Assembly (NCBI GenBank): GCA_000711775.1
Contig: ARYC01000128.1
Location: 1-64,000 of the forward strand
Source of the DNA: Oxytricha trifallax
Lineage: Eukaryota > Ciliophora > Spirotrichea > Sporadotrichida > Oxytrichidae
Direction: 5' to 3'
DNA: 64,000 bases
Of this stretch, positions 1 through 11,511 are shown in pieces. The first letter of the stretch is position 1. Each line of letters opens with the position of its first letter. The notes beneath the pieces were generated by a model. That model saw only the letters and a list, made by a program, of their open reading frames with translations. It did not search any database and was not told the DNA's origin. Made by a program: the position numbers and the translations under genes.

Positions 1-3
1 TTA

Positions 4-268
4 TAAAACCCCATAGATCAATTAAGACATGAGAATCGGGGTTAAGAACAATTAAATTAAGAATTAATTATTATTGGCGTATAATTATAATGTTTGGGCT
101 AATTATTGAAACTATTGGCTCGATTAATTGTCCTTATAAAATAAACCAATCAGGGAGCGTAAATTTGATTTAAGCCTAATTATTTATAATATTAGCCAAT
201 AATAATTAATTTTTATCTATTTGTTCTTAACCCCAATTCTCATGTCTTAATTGATCTATGGGGTTTTA
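4..268. mobile_element. MITE-like element with long terminal inverted repeats
   Basis: The ends are inverted copies of each other. The left end begins TAAAACCCCATAGATCAA and the right end finishes with its complement. The match is nearly perfect for about 47 bp (one mismatch) and continues with looser similarity to about 90 bp on each side. TA flanks both ends, which fits a Tc1/mariner-type TA duplication. There is no ORF, so it would be non-autonomous. The middle is only about 80 bp, so the element is close to one large hairpin. Its tips end in C4/G4 with A/T runs, like the TBE ends in this window, but the rest of the repeat differs from the TBE repeat. Confidence 0.75.
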
Positions 269-2439
269 CAATTAACTTTTTTGTTAATTTTATGATTGAA
301 AAGTTAAAAACGAATGTTGAATGTGCTAATTATGTCTATAATTATATAGATTTACTTAGAATTTTGAAGGTTCTTAAACTTTTACAGTTGAACAAGCAAT
401 ATTAGCTCAGCGAGAGTATAATAAAAACATAATCTTTGTTATGTATTTAAAAATAAAAATTCTTAAGTTATTAATAACAACTTCTCATCCATTTTAATGA
501 AAACTAAGAGAAATATTTTATAAAAAGTCTTGATAGAATATATCTGATATAATTTTCAGCTGTTTATTAATAAATTAATTCCTTTAAATTCCAGCTCAAA
601 TTATACTTAAAAGACATAAAATATTGCTTCAAATAAATTGATTTTAAATAAAATTAAATAATCTTAATTAGAGACTATGATTATTAAATGAATAATTATT
701 TATTATGAATGAAATACCTAATTTAACTCATAGATTTTTTAATGATAAAATTGTAGCTTCTTATGCTTAAAGTTTTCTCTCAAAATCTGCAGGTAAATTA
801 AATAATATGCATAACAAAAGTAATATTTTAAAAAAAGCAAACTTTTTACTCAAACTCATTATATAGATTATGCATGTCTATCTCTTGAACATGCAACTAT
901 TTTTCTATTTTTAAGATATGAAATTACACCTAAATATCTTGTAGGTTTAAATTTTTTCATTTAATAACTCTTTTATTTTTAAGTTATTTATTTTCATAAT
1001 AGATCGATCCTATTATGTTAATAAAAATTAGTAGAGTAAATCAAAATTGTTTATTGAGCAAAAATTTAATATTCATAATTATTATAATTGCAAAAATTTT
1101 AAATCTTTCCTCATTAAATATATAACAGCAAATAAAAGTGAATGAATAAATCTATTGGAAATTTCTAATTTAATTAAAAAATAATTAAAATTATTAGTAA
1201 ATATCTATAAAATGGAAAAAATAAATAAGGAATAGAGTGATGTCAAGAGTTTGAAAATTTTGTAATCAGTATGAATTTAAAAAGAAATAAAATTTAATAG
1301 CATGCCAATAAAATTTTCAGCAAAATTTTATTTTATATAATTAACATATTGCAATTTAACATACTTGTTGAGATTATAACATAGTGGAGGAATGTAGTAT
1401 TTGTTATTTTAGTATTTTTTTTCATATTTATTGTGTAGTTTTTCTTGACTTAAATTCTAAAAGGAAATTATGCATTTGAAAATAGAAATAGTCAAAATAA
1501 TGAAACTATATAAATTTTTTCTCAGTTAATTTTTTATAAAATCTTTTTAGTAATTTATATTAATCTATGGTTTTCATAAAAAATAAATAGAATAGATGAT
1601 TGCATTCTATAGTAATTTATCATTAGTGTTGCTTTATATAAAAATTATAGAAAATATTGGAGTATATATCCGTGAAAGATTCAATTATGGCCCTACTAAA
1701 TTTACTTATAATTCTTAAACAATTGAATTATTGGAATACATTAAGATTGCTTAGAATAATTTTTTTAAAAATTATTATGGTATATAATATAATAATAATT
1801 AATTTAATAATCATGACTATAGCAAGCTGAGGATATAATCAATTGAAAAGCTTACGGAATATCATAAATTTATTCATGAAATACTAATTGACATCTTGAT
1901 AAATACATGCTAAAGAGTAAAATCTTAAACCTCTTATGAAAATACATAAGCTTTAATATTTTTATTTTATATTCAAAACATCTTATACTCTAAATTTAGA
2001 TTTTTAATTAATACAATCAACAAAATATCAATTTTATATTAATTTAATTCACCAAAATTTGATTATAAATATATAAGAATAATTGAGAAAAAATAAACAT
2101 TAAAGAAAATAACATTAATTTGAATTTGGAATAAAGTTAGATATTTACTAAATATTTTAACAGATTTTATTATTGCACAGCTTCTTAAATAATTAGCTAT
2201 TTTTAATTAAATATTCTTTTATTTTACTTTAACTATGAATTAATAATCATGCAATTTATTTTTGATAATTTTTTTTCTAGTCAAATGCAAATGAAGTTGA
2301 ATTAAATAGATGATAGAAAATAATTAATAAGTGTAAATACTTAAAAAAAAAGTTTTTCATTATAAAATAACTACCATTATCTTGATCTCAATAAATAAAA
2401 TTATAAGTCAATAAAATAAAAATAAATTCAAAGTATTAA
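269..2439. other. AT-rich germline-limited stretch, no gene seen
   Basis: Very AT-rich sequence with no reading frame showing recognisable protein-like composition on either strand, even with TAA/TAG read as Gln. It is most simply non-genic, eliminated DNA. Tiny MDSs of a few tens of bases could be missed by eye. Confidence 0.5.
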
Positions 2440-3040
2440 ATTAGAAAGCTCCTTGCAAGGTGGTACCAACCACTTGGGACTTTCTGATAGAGCTTTCTAC
2501 TACACTAAGGCCTATCGAGGGCAGGTAGGGGGTTGCTGGGCGCAACGCATGAGGGACCAGTCGGCGGGGTTCAATCTGTCAGCGTACACTCTTCGAGTGA
2601 GCTGGATCCTAAGATTTCGCTGCATTAGATGAGTTACCTGGCTTGAGCTCAGTTTCCTAGGTAATAGGGAGCAGGATGGAGGTACGCTCTGCCTCCAAAG
2701 TGAGAAGACGAAAACCATTGAAGCCAACGATAAGGATTTTTCTCCCACACCGGGTTAGGGTGTTGAAGCTACCACAGCGAAAGGATAGGGATTATGTTTC
2801 CCAGCAGCGGTGGGACCGGTAAGCGTTTTTCTCCATCTTCTGTCACTCTGGTTCGAATCTCACGAGCTCTGTCCCTCAAATGTCGAAAGACGTGGGGTGA
2901 CATCTTGATTTTGGGATTAGACTAGGTGATAGCGAGGATGGTTTTTTCGGAGTTTTCTACTTCATGACTGCCACGTCACGGAATTGCCACTTCAACTCAC
3001 TCAGATACGTCTACGTCACGACTAAGATTGATGGTTTGAT
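2440..3040. mobile_element. GC-rich repeat-like island, possibly tRNA/SINE-derived
   Basis: About 600 bp whose base composition is far more GC-rich than its surroundings. It contains two RNA polymerase III B-box-like strings, GGGGTTCAATC near 2566 and GGTTCGAATC near 2850. The first is shared with the island at 57 kb (GCGGGGTTCAATCG near 57137). Both islands finish with a T-rich GGTTTTTT run followed by repeated CACGTCA/ACGTCA motifs. No cloverleaf could be folded around either B-box-like site. The short reading frames across it are not protein-like. Inferred to be a short transposable element; its family is unknown to me. Confidence 0.4.
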
Positions 3041-5323
3041 TTTAGTATTAACTAGTGAATGATAAATTTATTTGATTTTAAAATCATTAACTACTAACTA
3101 CTAGGAATATCTTATAAGATTATTATGGCACAAAATAAATAAATATACTTAAAATAAGGCATAAAAATTATGAAATTTATATTTTATATTATTTATCATA
3201 TTTTGTGTTAAAATAAAGATTGAATCGCAAGTAGTTAAGCATTTCTAATCTGACCTTTCAATATGAAAAGTAAGAAATTTTAATTTCTTTAAAAAAAAGT
3301 TTATTACAACTTATTTAAATTTATAATAATGAAGTAAGTTTAATTTTGCCAATTAATCTAATTTTAAGCAATTAAAATTTGAAAATGTTTTCTATTTATA
3401 TTTTAATTCTTTTAATAATAAATGATCGTATAATGACTGGTTACAATTAAAATTGGCTAATAATGGTTTCTATACTATGTGATTTCCTTAAGCAATTAAA
3501 TTAATATAAATTCTAAAATTTATTATCAATATTCATTCGTAAATCTTGAATCAGCTTAACTCTTTCGAAATCTAAATAAAGTTTGAGAGAACTATACTTT
3601 GGTTTGTTAATAAATAGATTGAAACTTCAGAATGGAAGACTTAAACTTGGAAATATTTACAAATTCATTATGTACATTTTTAAATAAAAAATTATTTTGA
3701 ATATGTAAATATAAAGTTTTCTTTAAAAGTTTCAATGTTTAAATCTTATCAATCAATGTCTTTTATTTCTAAAATGTTGTAAGTATTTATCAACTTAAAA
3801 CAGCCTCATAATATATAATATAATAAAATAAAAGTAAAATCAAATTAAAATTTGAAATAGGACTAAATTGTTTAAAATTTTAAAATTAAATTAAGATACT
3901 CTTAGATTTTGTAATTTCATAATTTCATGTTTGTTTTATATTTATAATGTATATAAAATATGAAATTGAAAACTTTGTTAAGTTACAATTTATAAAATAT
4001 TGGAGATAAATAATTAATAAATTAATTAATTTGTTCTAATAATTCAAAAATAATTGCCGATTAAATATTCTAATAATTTGCAAATAAATAATAATATATT
4101 TAATGATAGTTTAAAAATAACTAAAATGTATTTTTTAAGAATAAAAATCAATATTTATATTGATTAGGAATTTAAACAATAAAACTTTCTGACATTAGTG
4201 AAATCTATGAGGAACAATTTAAAATGATCTAACTAATTCTAATTTATAATAGTTTTTTTGCATTAAAGAAGATATCTTAAAAAATACTATTTGTTTAATA
4301 AAGTAAAAATATAAAAATTAAGGAGGGATGTGACATATAATATAACTTTTTTAATTTTATTAAGCACGAAAATATATAGGATGTACAAACAATAATGATA
4401 TATTTGGAACAAACTTCTAAACAAATTCCATATTTAGTAATGTTCTCAGTCTTTTTTAAGTAAAAAATGATTAATTGAAAATATACTTAAAATATAATTC
4501 TTAAATTTAATTATATTGTGAATGTGTTTGAATTCCTTGAAAAATTTTATTATAAGTGGGCCAAATGTGAAAATGATTTTGAGGACTGGGAGTAATTCAA
4601 GATCATGAAGTCTTACAAAGATGTTTTGGTGCTTTAGCAAATTTAAGATGAAAACAATATCAAGGTCCTGGGAAGATGGTCATAAAATATATAAATACTT
4701 TTACTGTTAAACTTAAATTTATAAGAATCATTTTAATCATAAATTTAATGATAACTATAATTTTGGTCTTCGAGAATTGAAAAGGCAAATACCCATAGTG
4801 AATAAATGCTAAATTTTTATAATTTAAATATTTATAGAGTTTTTTAATATTAATCTAAAAATGGAAGTCATCCTTAGCTCCAGGAATGAAAATTCTTTTC
4901 TTTGAGTGTAGATAATTCGTTGAGTCAACTATATTAGAAATTTCTAGAGGTCCTAAGAAATAAAATCCAATCCGTGAAATACCATAAACTCAAAAAAAAA
5001 CTGACAATATTCAATTTTAATTGCTTAAAGAATATACGTTAGAGATGGAAATAAAAACGATGAAATTGGAGTATTTTCTGGGTGGTCATGAAAATTTGAC
5101 TAGTGGATACCTCTGGATTCACTACATATTTAACCAAACTAAAACCTTAAAAAGTAGTGATTGAAATATTTCAAAAAACATAGTAAAATATATGGCTATT
5201 AGATAATTTAATATTTATTTATAATAATATTAAAAATAACCGATTAAATAAATTAAGGTTTAAAGTTTTATAAAGCTTGCTTCAATTAATTGTCACAAAA
5301 AAATAAAATATATTATTAAAATT
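3041..5323. other. AT-rich stretch, no confident gene
   Basis: Mostly simple AT-rich sequence. Around 4590-4645 the plus strand can read VLQRCFGALANL, which has an armadillo/HEAT-like look, but it is short and ends at TGA. Around 5045-5155 the plus strand has an open frame beginning MEIKTMKLEYFLGGHEN. Either could be a small MDS of the scrambled gene further right; neither is secure. Confidence 0.3.
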
Positions 5324-5460
5324 GCTTTTGAGGTTGGTTAAGGAGATCTAGAATTCGTGAAATATTTATTAAAAAAACAAGGGATTGATAGCTAAATAAC
5401 AAATAACCAAAAGTTTGATGATTCCTTATTGATTCATAATGCATGTTAGGGTGGAAAAGT
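5324..5460 (+). CDS. Ankyrin-repeat MDS fragment (plus orientation)
   Basis: The plus strand reads GQGDLEFVKYLLKKQGID and then LLIHNACQGGK, the pattern of an ankyrin repeat (G-x-L-E-F-V-K-x-L-L) followed by the start of the next (L-I-H-x-A-C-x-G-G). AT-rich non-coding sequence borders it on both sides and there is no start codon, so it looks like one MDS of a larger gene. Related fragments lie at 5834-5920 and 6750-6822 (plus) and 8402-8576 (minus). TAG and TAA are used for Gln. The exact pointer edges were not determined. Confidence 0.55.
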
Positions 5461-5833
5461 AATATTAATTTTAATTCATTTTTAAATTAATTATAATTAA
5501 AAGATGTAAAATTAAAAAAAGTTATTTTATAACAAAAATATATAACAACCAAAATATATGTTATTCAGAATTATAAAGATATTAATATTTAAATTCATTT
5601 AAAATATTAAGAGAAATCTTCAAGCTATATTATTTCTTTATTGATTGCACTATATAATTTTTGAACTTAATCGATGCCATAAAATAAAATATTTAATCAA
5701 GAGAAACTTAGTTGTATATTAATTTGTAAAAAGCCTAAGCTCACCTTGAAAATTATCACTGAGATAAAAAACATGCGATTAAAAATTATAATAAATTAAT
5801 GAGATTCTAAGCAATATATTATTATTTTTATTT

Positions 5834-5920
5834 AAAGCAGAGATAGCCGAGTATTTGCTTTAGAATTAAATTTGTAAAATTGAACATAGAGATTAATATG
5901 GAAATACACCATTAATAATT
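5834..5920 (+). CDS. Ankyrin-repeat MDS fragment (plus orientation)
   Basis: The plus strand reads KAEIAEYLLQNQ, then IEHRDQYGNTPLI. The second part is the hallmark beta-hairpin and helix start of an ankyrin repeat (D-x-x-G-N-T-P-L-I). It is flanked by AT-rich sequence and is too short to be a gene alone. Probably another MDS of the same ankyrin gene as the 5.3-kb and 6.75-kb fragments. Confidence 0.55.
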
Positions 5921-6749
5921 TATAACCCAACGATTGTTTTACAATTTATAAAATAGTAAAAACTAACAAAAACTTAATGAATTAATTATTGTTTATCAAC
6001 TAAAATAGATTCATATTACCTCTGCCGCTTTAATAATATTAGTAAATACATAATTTTGTTTATAATTAAAAACAATTAATTTAATCTTTTCTATATTTAT
6101 AATCAAAAAAATTTAGCTTTATTTTGACATTATAAGACAAAGTAATTAGATTTTAATAAACGAAATAATTAATCATCATTATTTTTCCAATATCTTTAGA
6201 CTTCATAGTGATTTTGTTTTGTTTTTTAACATAAAAAATGTTGGATTTTGTAGCATGTAAGAATTTAATTCTTATATTTTTGTTATAATTTTAAATATAA
6301 ACTGAATGTTATTGCTTTTTTAATTTTTTGTTAATAAAAGTAAGAAAAATATTCATTTTCTCAGTATAAAGAAATTAAAAATTTTAGTTACTTGCTAAAT
6401 TATTTTTAGAATATATCTAGCTTAAATGTAATTATTTAAAAAATCAATAATGACAAATATTGAAATATACTTTCTTTGAAGGATAATTACTTATAAGAGT
6501 ACATTAAAATTTCTTAAAATTAAATAAAAAATGTAATTTATCCCTAAAAAAGACTTTTTAATATGATTTTTATTTAATTTATAAATAAAACATTTAAACA
6601 GGGTATTTATTGCTGTTGTAAACAATCACTAAGATATCTTAAATTATATTAATTATTTTTATTTTAAATTTATTTACTGTCTATAATATTTTAACATTCG
6701 TTTTATCTAAACTAAGTTATTCAGATAAATGATAAATACTTTAAACTTT

Positions 6750-6822
6750 TTAGATGTCATAAAGATGCTTCTCAAAAATGGAGCTAAAATTGATCTTGAC
6801 ACTTTGGATCAGCTGACGATTT
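6750..6822 (+). CDS. Ankyrin-repeat MDS fragment (plus orientation)
   Basis: The plus strand reads LDVIKMLLKNGAKIDLDT, a typical ankyrin helix 2 and loop (V-I-K-M-L-L-x-N-G-A-x-I-D). It is bounded by AT-rich sequence. An open frame at about 6910-7040 (DQIQICTDSVKYVYDYSEWL) may be a further MDS, though it is not ankyrin-like. Confidence 0.5.
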
Positions 6823-8401
6823 AAATTTAAAATTTTTGAAATTATCTTAAATAATTTTTATTTTTGACTTTTAAAATATTCTTAAAAAGAATAATAATTA
6901 TTTAGTTTGTGATTGATCAGATATAGATTTGTACTGATTCAGTAAAATATGTTTATGATTATTCAGAATGGCTTAGACTGCCATATGATGTTCTTAAATT
7001 AATTCAGATTTACAAAAAGGATAAGACACAAATGATCATGTTAAACATTTTAAATGATTTAATAAATAGATTTTTCTATTATAATATAAATTAAACAACT
7101 CTGATATATCACCATTCAAAAGAATTTAAAAAATAGTAACTTATAAAAACTAATTTTAAAAGTTAAACTAAATATAATTTATTAAGTTAAATGAGCTGTT
7201 CATTTAAAATTTTTTTAATTATAACTCAAATGATTTATAACTTTTAGTACACTATTCCAAGTAAAGATATTAAAAAAGTATTAAACGAAAATTCATAATT
7301 AAAAAAATACTCTAAAAATATCTCATTGATATAGATTTGATAATGTAGTTGATAGATAATTCAATAAATTTAATTGACATAATAATTAAATATTTATCTA
7401 AAAATAAACAGTAACTTATTTATGAATCAGTAATTTAGATATCATAAGAAAAATTAGTAAATCCATCTAAACATATATGAATTACTAATAGAGATTCATA
7501 AATTAAAATTGTTAATAAAAAGTCTATTAAAAATTAACTTAAAGATAATATTAGATATACCCAGTTTTATCGCTACTAAATCTTATTATATTTAACAATA
7601 AACTGTGAAGAATTTTTAATACTTTACTGAATATTTCAAACAATTTAATGTAATATTCTCTTAATTTGTGAATTTATATCTCAAAACATGATTCATCTAA
7701 TTAATAAAGCCATATTAATAAGGATATATCATTAAATGATGAAAAAATTGTAAAAATGTCATAAGAAAAATAATATTTAAAAATTGAATTACGCGAGCCC
7801 TTAAGTCGTTTATATTTCTAAAAACCTTCTCCAATATATAAAAATTATTTTATTTGGTTATTGAATATAGTCTTATTATTCCATTATTATTTTCATAATT
7901 ACTGAACTTAAGAAAGAATTTAATGCAAAAAGTATTAATGGAATATATTTGAGAAAATTTAGTTTATTGATTTAATTATTCTAAAATACCAAACACTTAT
8001 AAATTATAGTTTATCAAAATTTTAGAATCTTATTTTTAAATATTAGAAAGTAGACATTATATTATGGTTAAAATAAATCAGATTTATTCATAAATACTCT
8101 GTAATAACCTTTTTAATTATATTTTTATTTGTATTTTGAAATATAAAATCCAAGCTCAATTATTTTTATTTCTAAGTATTACTAATAATTATATTAAGAA
8201 TTTTAATTATTAATTCTAGAAATAAATAAATAAATAAATGTTTAATAAATTATTTTATATTTAAATAGTTAAAAAATTAAAATTTTAAATAAGCTATAAT
8301 TTATAAATATCACTTATTAAGTTTATACTAGATTATTTTACTATTGTAATTTTTTGAAAACAATCCTGTATTATTCTAACAATATTGAAATTTAAGTACA
8401 T
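6823..8401. other. AT-rich stretch with possible small MDSs
   Basis: Mostly non-genic by composition. The plus-strand frame at 6910-7040 has balanced amino-acid use (Trp, Pro, Arg) and may be an MDS. The rest shows nothing I can support. Confidence 0.35.
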
Positions 8402-8576
8402 TCTTAATTATTTTAAAATCAGCCTCGTTTTCAATTATTGTTAAAATTTGATCACTAATGTTCACCTTTAATTCATGAGCCTGTCCATAAGTGGTATTTA
8501 TAGTTAGCTATACTCCACATTTCAACATAAATTTTAGATTTTCTGGAAAGTGATTGAGAGATGCAATCATAAGGGG
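8402..8576 (-). CDS. Ankyrin-repeat-like MDS fragment (minus orientation), abutting the TBE
   Basis: The minus strand reads PLMIASLNHFPENLKFML followed by KCGVQLTINTTYGQAHEL, an ankyrin-like L-M-I-A-S and L-K-F-M-L-K-C-G-V pattern. The orientation is opposite to the three ankyrin fragments at 5.3-6.8 kb. It stops within 10 bp of the TBE terminus at 8585. It could belong to the scrambled ankyrin gene (then an inverted MDS), or to a C-terminal ankyrin region of the K+ channel on the other side of the TBE, which lies on the same strand. Confidence 0.5.
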
Positions 8577-8584
8577 ACTTAAAT

Positions 8585-8662
8585 CAAAACCCCAAAACCC
8601 CTTAATGAGGTTTATAAGTGCTTTGATTTGTAGGGAATTTGTTAGGGGTTGGGGTTTTTAAT
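8585..8662 (+). repeat. TBE left terminal inverted repeat
   Basis: A C4A4 telomere-like tip, then TTAATGAGG and an AT-rich part, ending in a second G-rich tract (GGGGTTGGGG). It matches 12580-12657 in inverted orientation except for an A/G difference in TTAAT(G/A)AGG and a change near the inner edge. Confidence 0.95.
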
Positions 8663-8724
8663 AGGTTTAATGTGAAATTTATAGTAAATTTATTTAATTT
8701 AATCACTCAAAATGCACTTTAGGA

Positions 8725-9979
8725 TCATGTGGTAGAGGTCTGAAGTTTATCTTACTTTACCACAACTCTATCTGCTCTATTGATATGTCTTGATCTTGAG
8801 TTTGGTTTTATTATTATTGACTCTGCCATTTGTTTCATTGATTGAGATACTCTTGTTCTGTCAATAAATTGCTTTATTCTTTGTTTAGCATCCTTCTCAC
8901 ACCTTGTAGAGTAGTAATCGTTGCGAGGCATATCGCACTCTATTATTATTGCTACTAAAGCCCACACATCCCATTAAAAATCACCATCTCTCCAGTCTTC
9001 TCTTTCTGGATAGTACCCTTGAGTTCCCATTACAGTTCCAAGCTTGATACTTCCAATCTTTAGGCTCTATTGAAATCGATTATTGCAACTCTTACTGATG
9101 AGAAGTTTATCAATATATTTTCTGGCTTCAAATCTCTGTGAACAAACCCTAACTTGTGAAGCTCTTTTATACCTTGTATGTCTGAGTTGCTATTTATCCA
9201 AGCTACTTATGATTTCTTTGATCTGTAATGAAATCTCTTAGGGTCATTTCATAGAGTGGGAGTCTGAAAGCAACATGATCCTTGGCAAAGAGAACAGCAT
9301 CTAACTTTATTAAGTATCTACACTCTTTGAACTTTGCTTGAGTGAGTACATGATACTCATTTGTAAACTCCATCTAGTATTTATCATCACTTAAGAGATA
9401 GTTGAAGGGATACACCTTGTATGCATACTGATGATCATTGATAACTTTCTTATCAAAGGATTCTTCTAATATAAGGTAGCTTTAAAGTGAAGTCAAGGTC
9501 AATTTAGGCAAGAACAGGAATCTTTTTATATTGAATTTTAATCATGATCTTTGTGATTTCGGATGCTAGTAGGTTGCGTGATTTCCTCACATATTCTGAT
9601 TCACTAGCTTGTTCAAGCTCTACAAGTTTCGAAGATTCTCTTGTTTTTCTTTTGTTCAGTAGCTTCAATTCATCTTCATGCTTTTCAATCTCTAAATCTT
9701 TCTTGTGAGCTTTTAAAAGATGCTTCCTTAAATCTCTTGTATGAGCATACTGCTTATGGCACTCGAAGCACTCATACTTTCCGTCGATTTTATCGTGCTT
9801 TAAGTATATAGTTGGCTTGGCTTCTCTATGCTATTTCATATGCCTATACCAACTAGATTTATGAGCGAAGTCTCTCTCTCACACTACTCACAAAAGTATA
9901 CTTCTACTTCTTCAGTTTGTATAGGCATTTCATTAATACCTTTCTCCTCCTCTCTGTCTCCCACACACTTGTTTGCCAT
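8725..9979 (-). pseudogene. TBE 57-kDa-type zinc-finger/protein-kinase gene, frameshifted
   Basis: Starts MANKCVGDREEE. Two C2H2-type fingers follow: CEQCE..HMKQH and YECFECHKQYAHTRDLRKH. A charged linker leads to a kinase-like domain with HRDLKPEN (about 9118-9141) and DFN where DFG is usual (about 9070), ending VVVKQDKLQTSTT before TGA. The frame breaks at least three times: a GA-repeat expansion inside the first zinc finger (+2), around the middle of the linker, and just after DFNRAQRLEV. As written it cannot yield a full protein. It matches the TBE gene known to combine zinc fingers with a kinase domain. It lies opposite to the 22-kDa ORF, with a repeat-bearing intergenic region between them. 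Confidence 0.85.
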
Positions 9980-10341
9980 TTATTTTCTATTATTAATTTC
10001 TATTTAAATAACAGAGACCTCAAGTGATAGCTCAGGTAGTTCTTATGAGAGTTCATCTCACAGTTATCACATTTTTTATTGCTGCCAAAGGTAAGTCTCA
10101 TTTAGTTTTATGGAAGTGCTGTTGTTTTTCTTAAAATGTTAGCGCTCATATTTAAATTTGAATTTAAAATTATAAAACTGCCTCTATAACTGAGAGCTTA
10201 TATGAGAGCTTTGCAAGCCTACAAGTTTCAAGGGAAGTTTTTAGAGTATTATAGAAGAAATATGAATGCTAAGAGACGATCCAGCTCTAAATCTGGGTGA
10301 TAAAGTAACCATATTAACTTTCAATAATAAGTTGATTATAG

Positions 10342-10510
10342 CACGTACCAATTTAGGAGCTGCTCCTAATTAAGTACGTACTGCTTTAGGAGGTATTTTA
10401 TCATTATATGATTAAAATTAGGGTGCTCCTTATTTAGTACTAGCATTAATTAAAGCTCCTAATTAAGTACTAGCATTTTAGGAGCTGCTCCTAATTAAGT
10501 ACGTACCAAT
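10342..10510. repeat. Internal repeats between divergent TBE genes
   Basis: A unit of about 29 bp (TTTAGGAGCTGCTCCTAATT, continuing into AAGTACGTA) occurs at about 10352-10381 and again at about 10477-10505, with partial copies between them. Each unit contains two perfect palindromes, TAGGAGC-T-GCTCCTA and AGTACGTACT. It lies in the gap between the divergent 57-kDa and 22-kDa genes, where a shared promoter would be, so a protein-binding or regulatory role is possible. Confidence 0.65.
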
Positions 10511-10714
10511 TTAAATTTAAAAATATGGAACTATAACAGTAGAAATTGATATAAATCTCTCAAGTTTGAAACAAGTTCTCAAAACCTTCTCCATATCCTG
10601 CTAAAAGGTTGACCTCCTATAGGATGCCCATATTTAATAGTAAGTTTTACAGAGGTATATAATTGAAATCAATAAACTAAAATTTGAATATCATTTCTTA
10701 GATCTGTAAACAAG

Positions 10715-11296
10715 ATGGAGTCAATAAATGATGCAATGAAAAGAGGGCAAGCACAAGAATTGATTCAAAGATTTAGAAGCAAGGAGGATTTGCATCGCTA
10801 CCTGATGCAGCAAGGTAATGAACTCATACTAACTAATCTTGATTATGTAGTTGGTTTGTTTCTACCAACGATGGAAGGTACTAAAATTTCATTTCTAATA
10901 GCAATACTCTGCGAAGAGAAGAAAGCTTTGAAAACTTAAGATGTGAAGTTTGCAGAGATTCCAAACTATCCAGAAATCTCAGTGACTAACTTATATGATG
11001 ATGCTATGAATGACCCAGAGGTTTCTCTGTACCTGACTTCTAAGAAGCAGTTGTCAAACAAACTACCTGAAAGAAACTATTTCTTTGGCATACTTACAAC
11101 AATTAAAGGTGATTACTTGAAAAAAATTATTCAAGAATCTCATAAGAAAAGGTACAGCATCTCTTCAGAAGATAAGGACAAACAAGGGATCAAGATAAAT
11201 GATAGCTGGCTATCAGAGCTGCAGAAGCACCCTTATATTTCTAGTAAGATTTGTGGCTTAACTCTTTAGAAAAATCTGGAACTGGCATCTTCTTGA
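10715..11296 (+). CDS. TBE 22-kDa-type ORF, unknown function
   Basis: Begins MESINDAMKRGQAQELIQRF. With TAA and TAG read as Gln it runs 193 codons to TGA at 11294-11296, a size that suits the 22-kDa TBE protein. No known domain is visible; it is mainly helical and charged. Just before the stop, a five-A run (11270-11274) marks a point where the +1 frame continues with convincing composition (EKSGTGIFLMKEQSKLHK, then a Lys/Glu-rich tail) to TGA near 11501. One missing A would explain this, so the intended protein may be about 264 aa. It is convergent with the transposase gene, whose stop at 11512 is about 10 bp beyond that alternative end. Confidence 0.75.
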
Positions 11297-11511
11297 TGAA
11301 GGAATAGAGCAAGCTTCACAAAGAGCGAAAGTCGCAGACAAAGTATGAAGTTAGCAAGAGACTTCATTCAAATATTGAGCCTCCAGAGTCGATGAACATA
11401 GATGCAGGAGCTGGCAGCAAGAGAAGAAACTTAGGAGGAGGGAAGCAAGAAATAGAAGAAAAGAAAGAGAAGCCAGCTCCCTCTAAAGAATTCTAAATGT
11501 GACTTATATAT

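Noticed and set aside
2512..2748. Minus-strand ORF of 78 aa across the first GC-rich island
   Set aside because: It is open mainly because the island is GC-rich. Its composition (Ser, Leu, Arg, Cys, Gln mix) shows no domain, and it lies inside the repeat-like element with no second member to support it.
2840..2875. tRNA gene suggested by GGTTCGAATC
   Set aside because: The bases flanking the TTCGAAT loop do not form a five-pair T-stem, and no acceptor stem, anticodon arm or A box at the right distance could be built. At most it is a B-box-like remnant.
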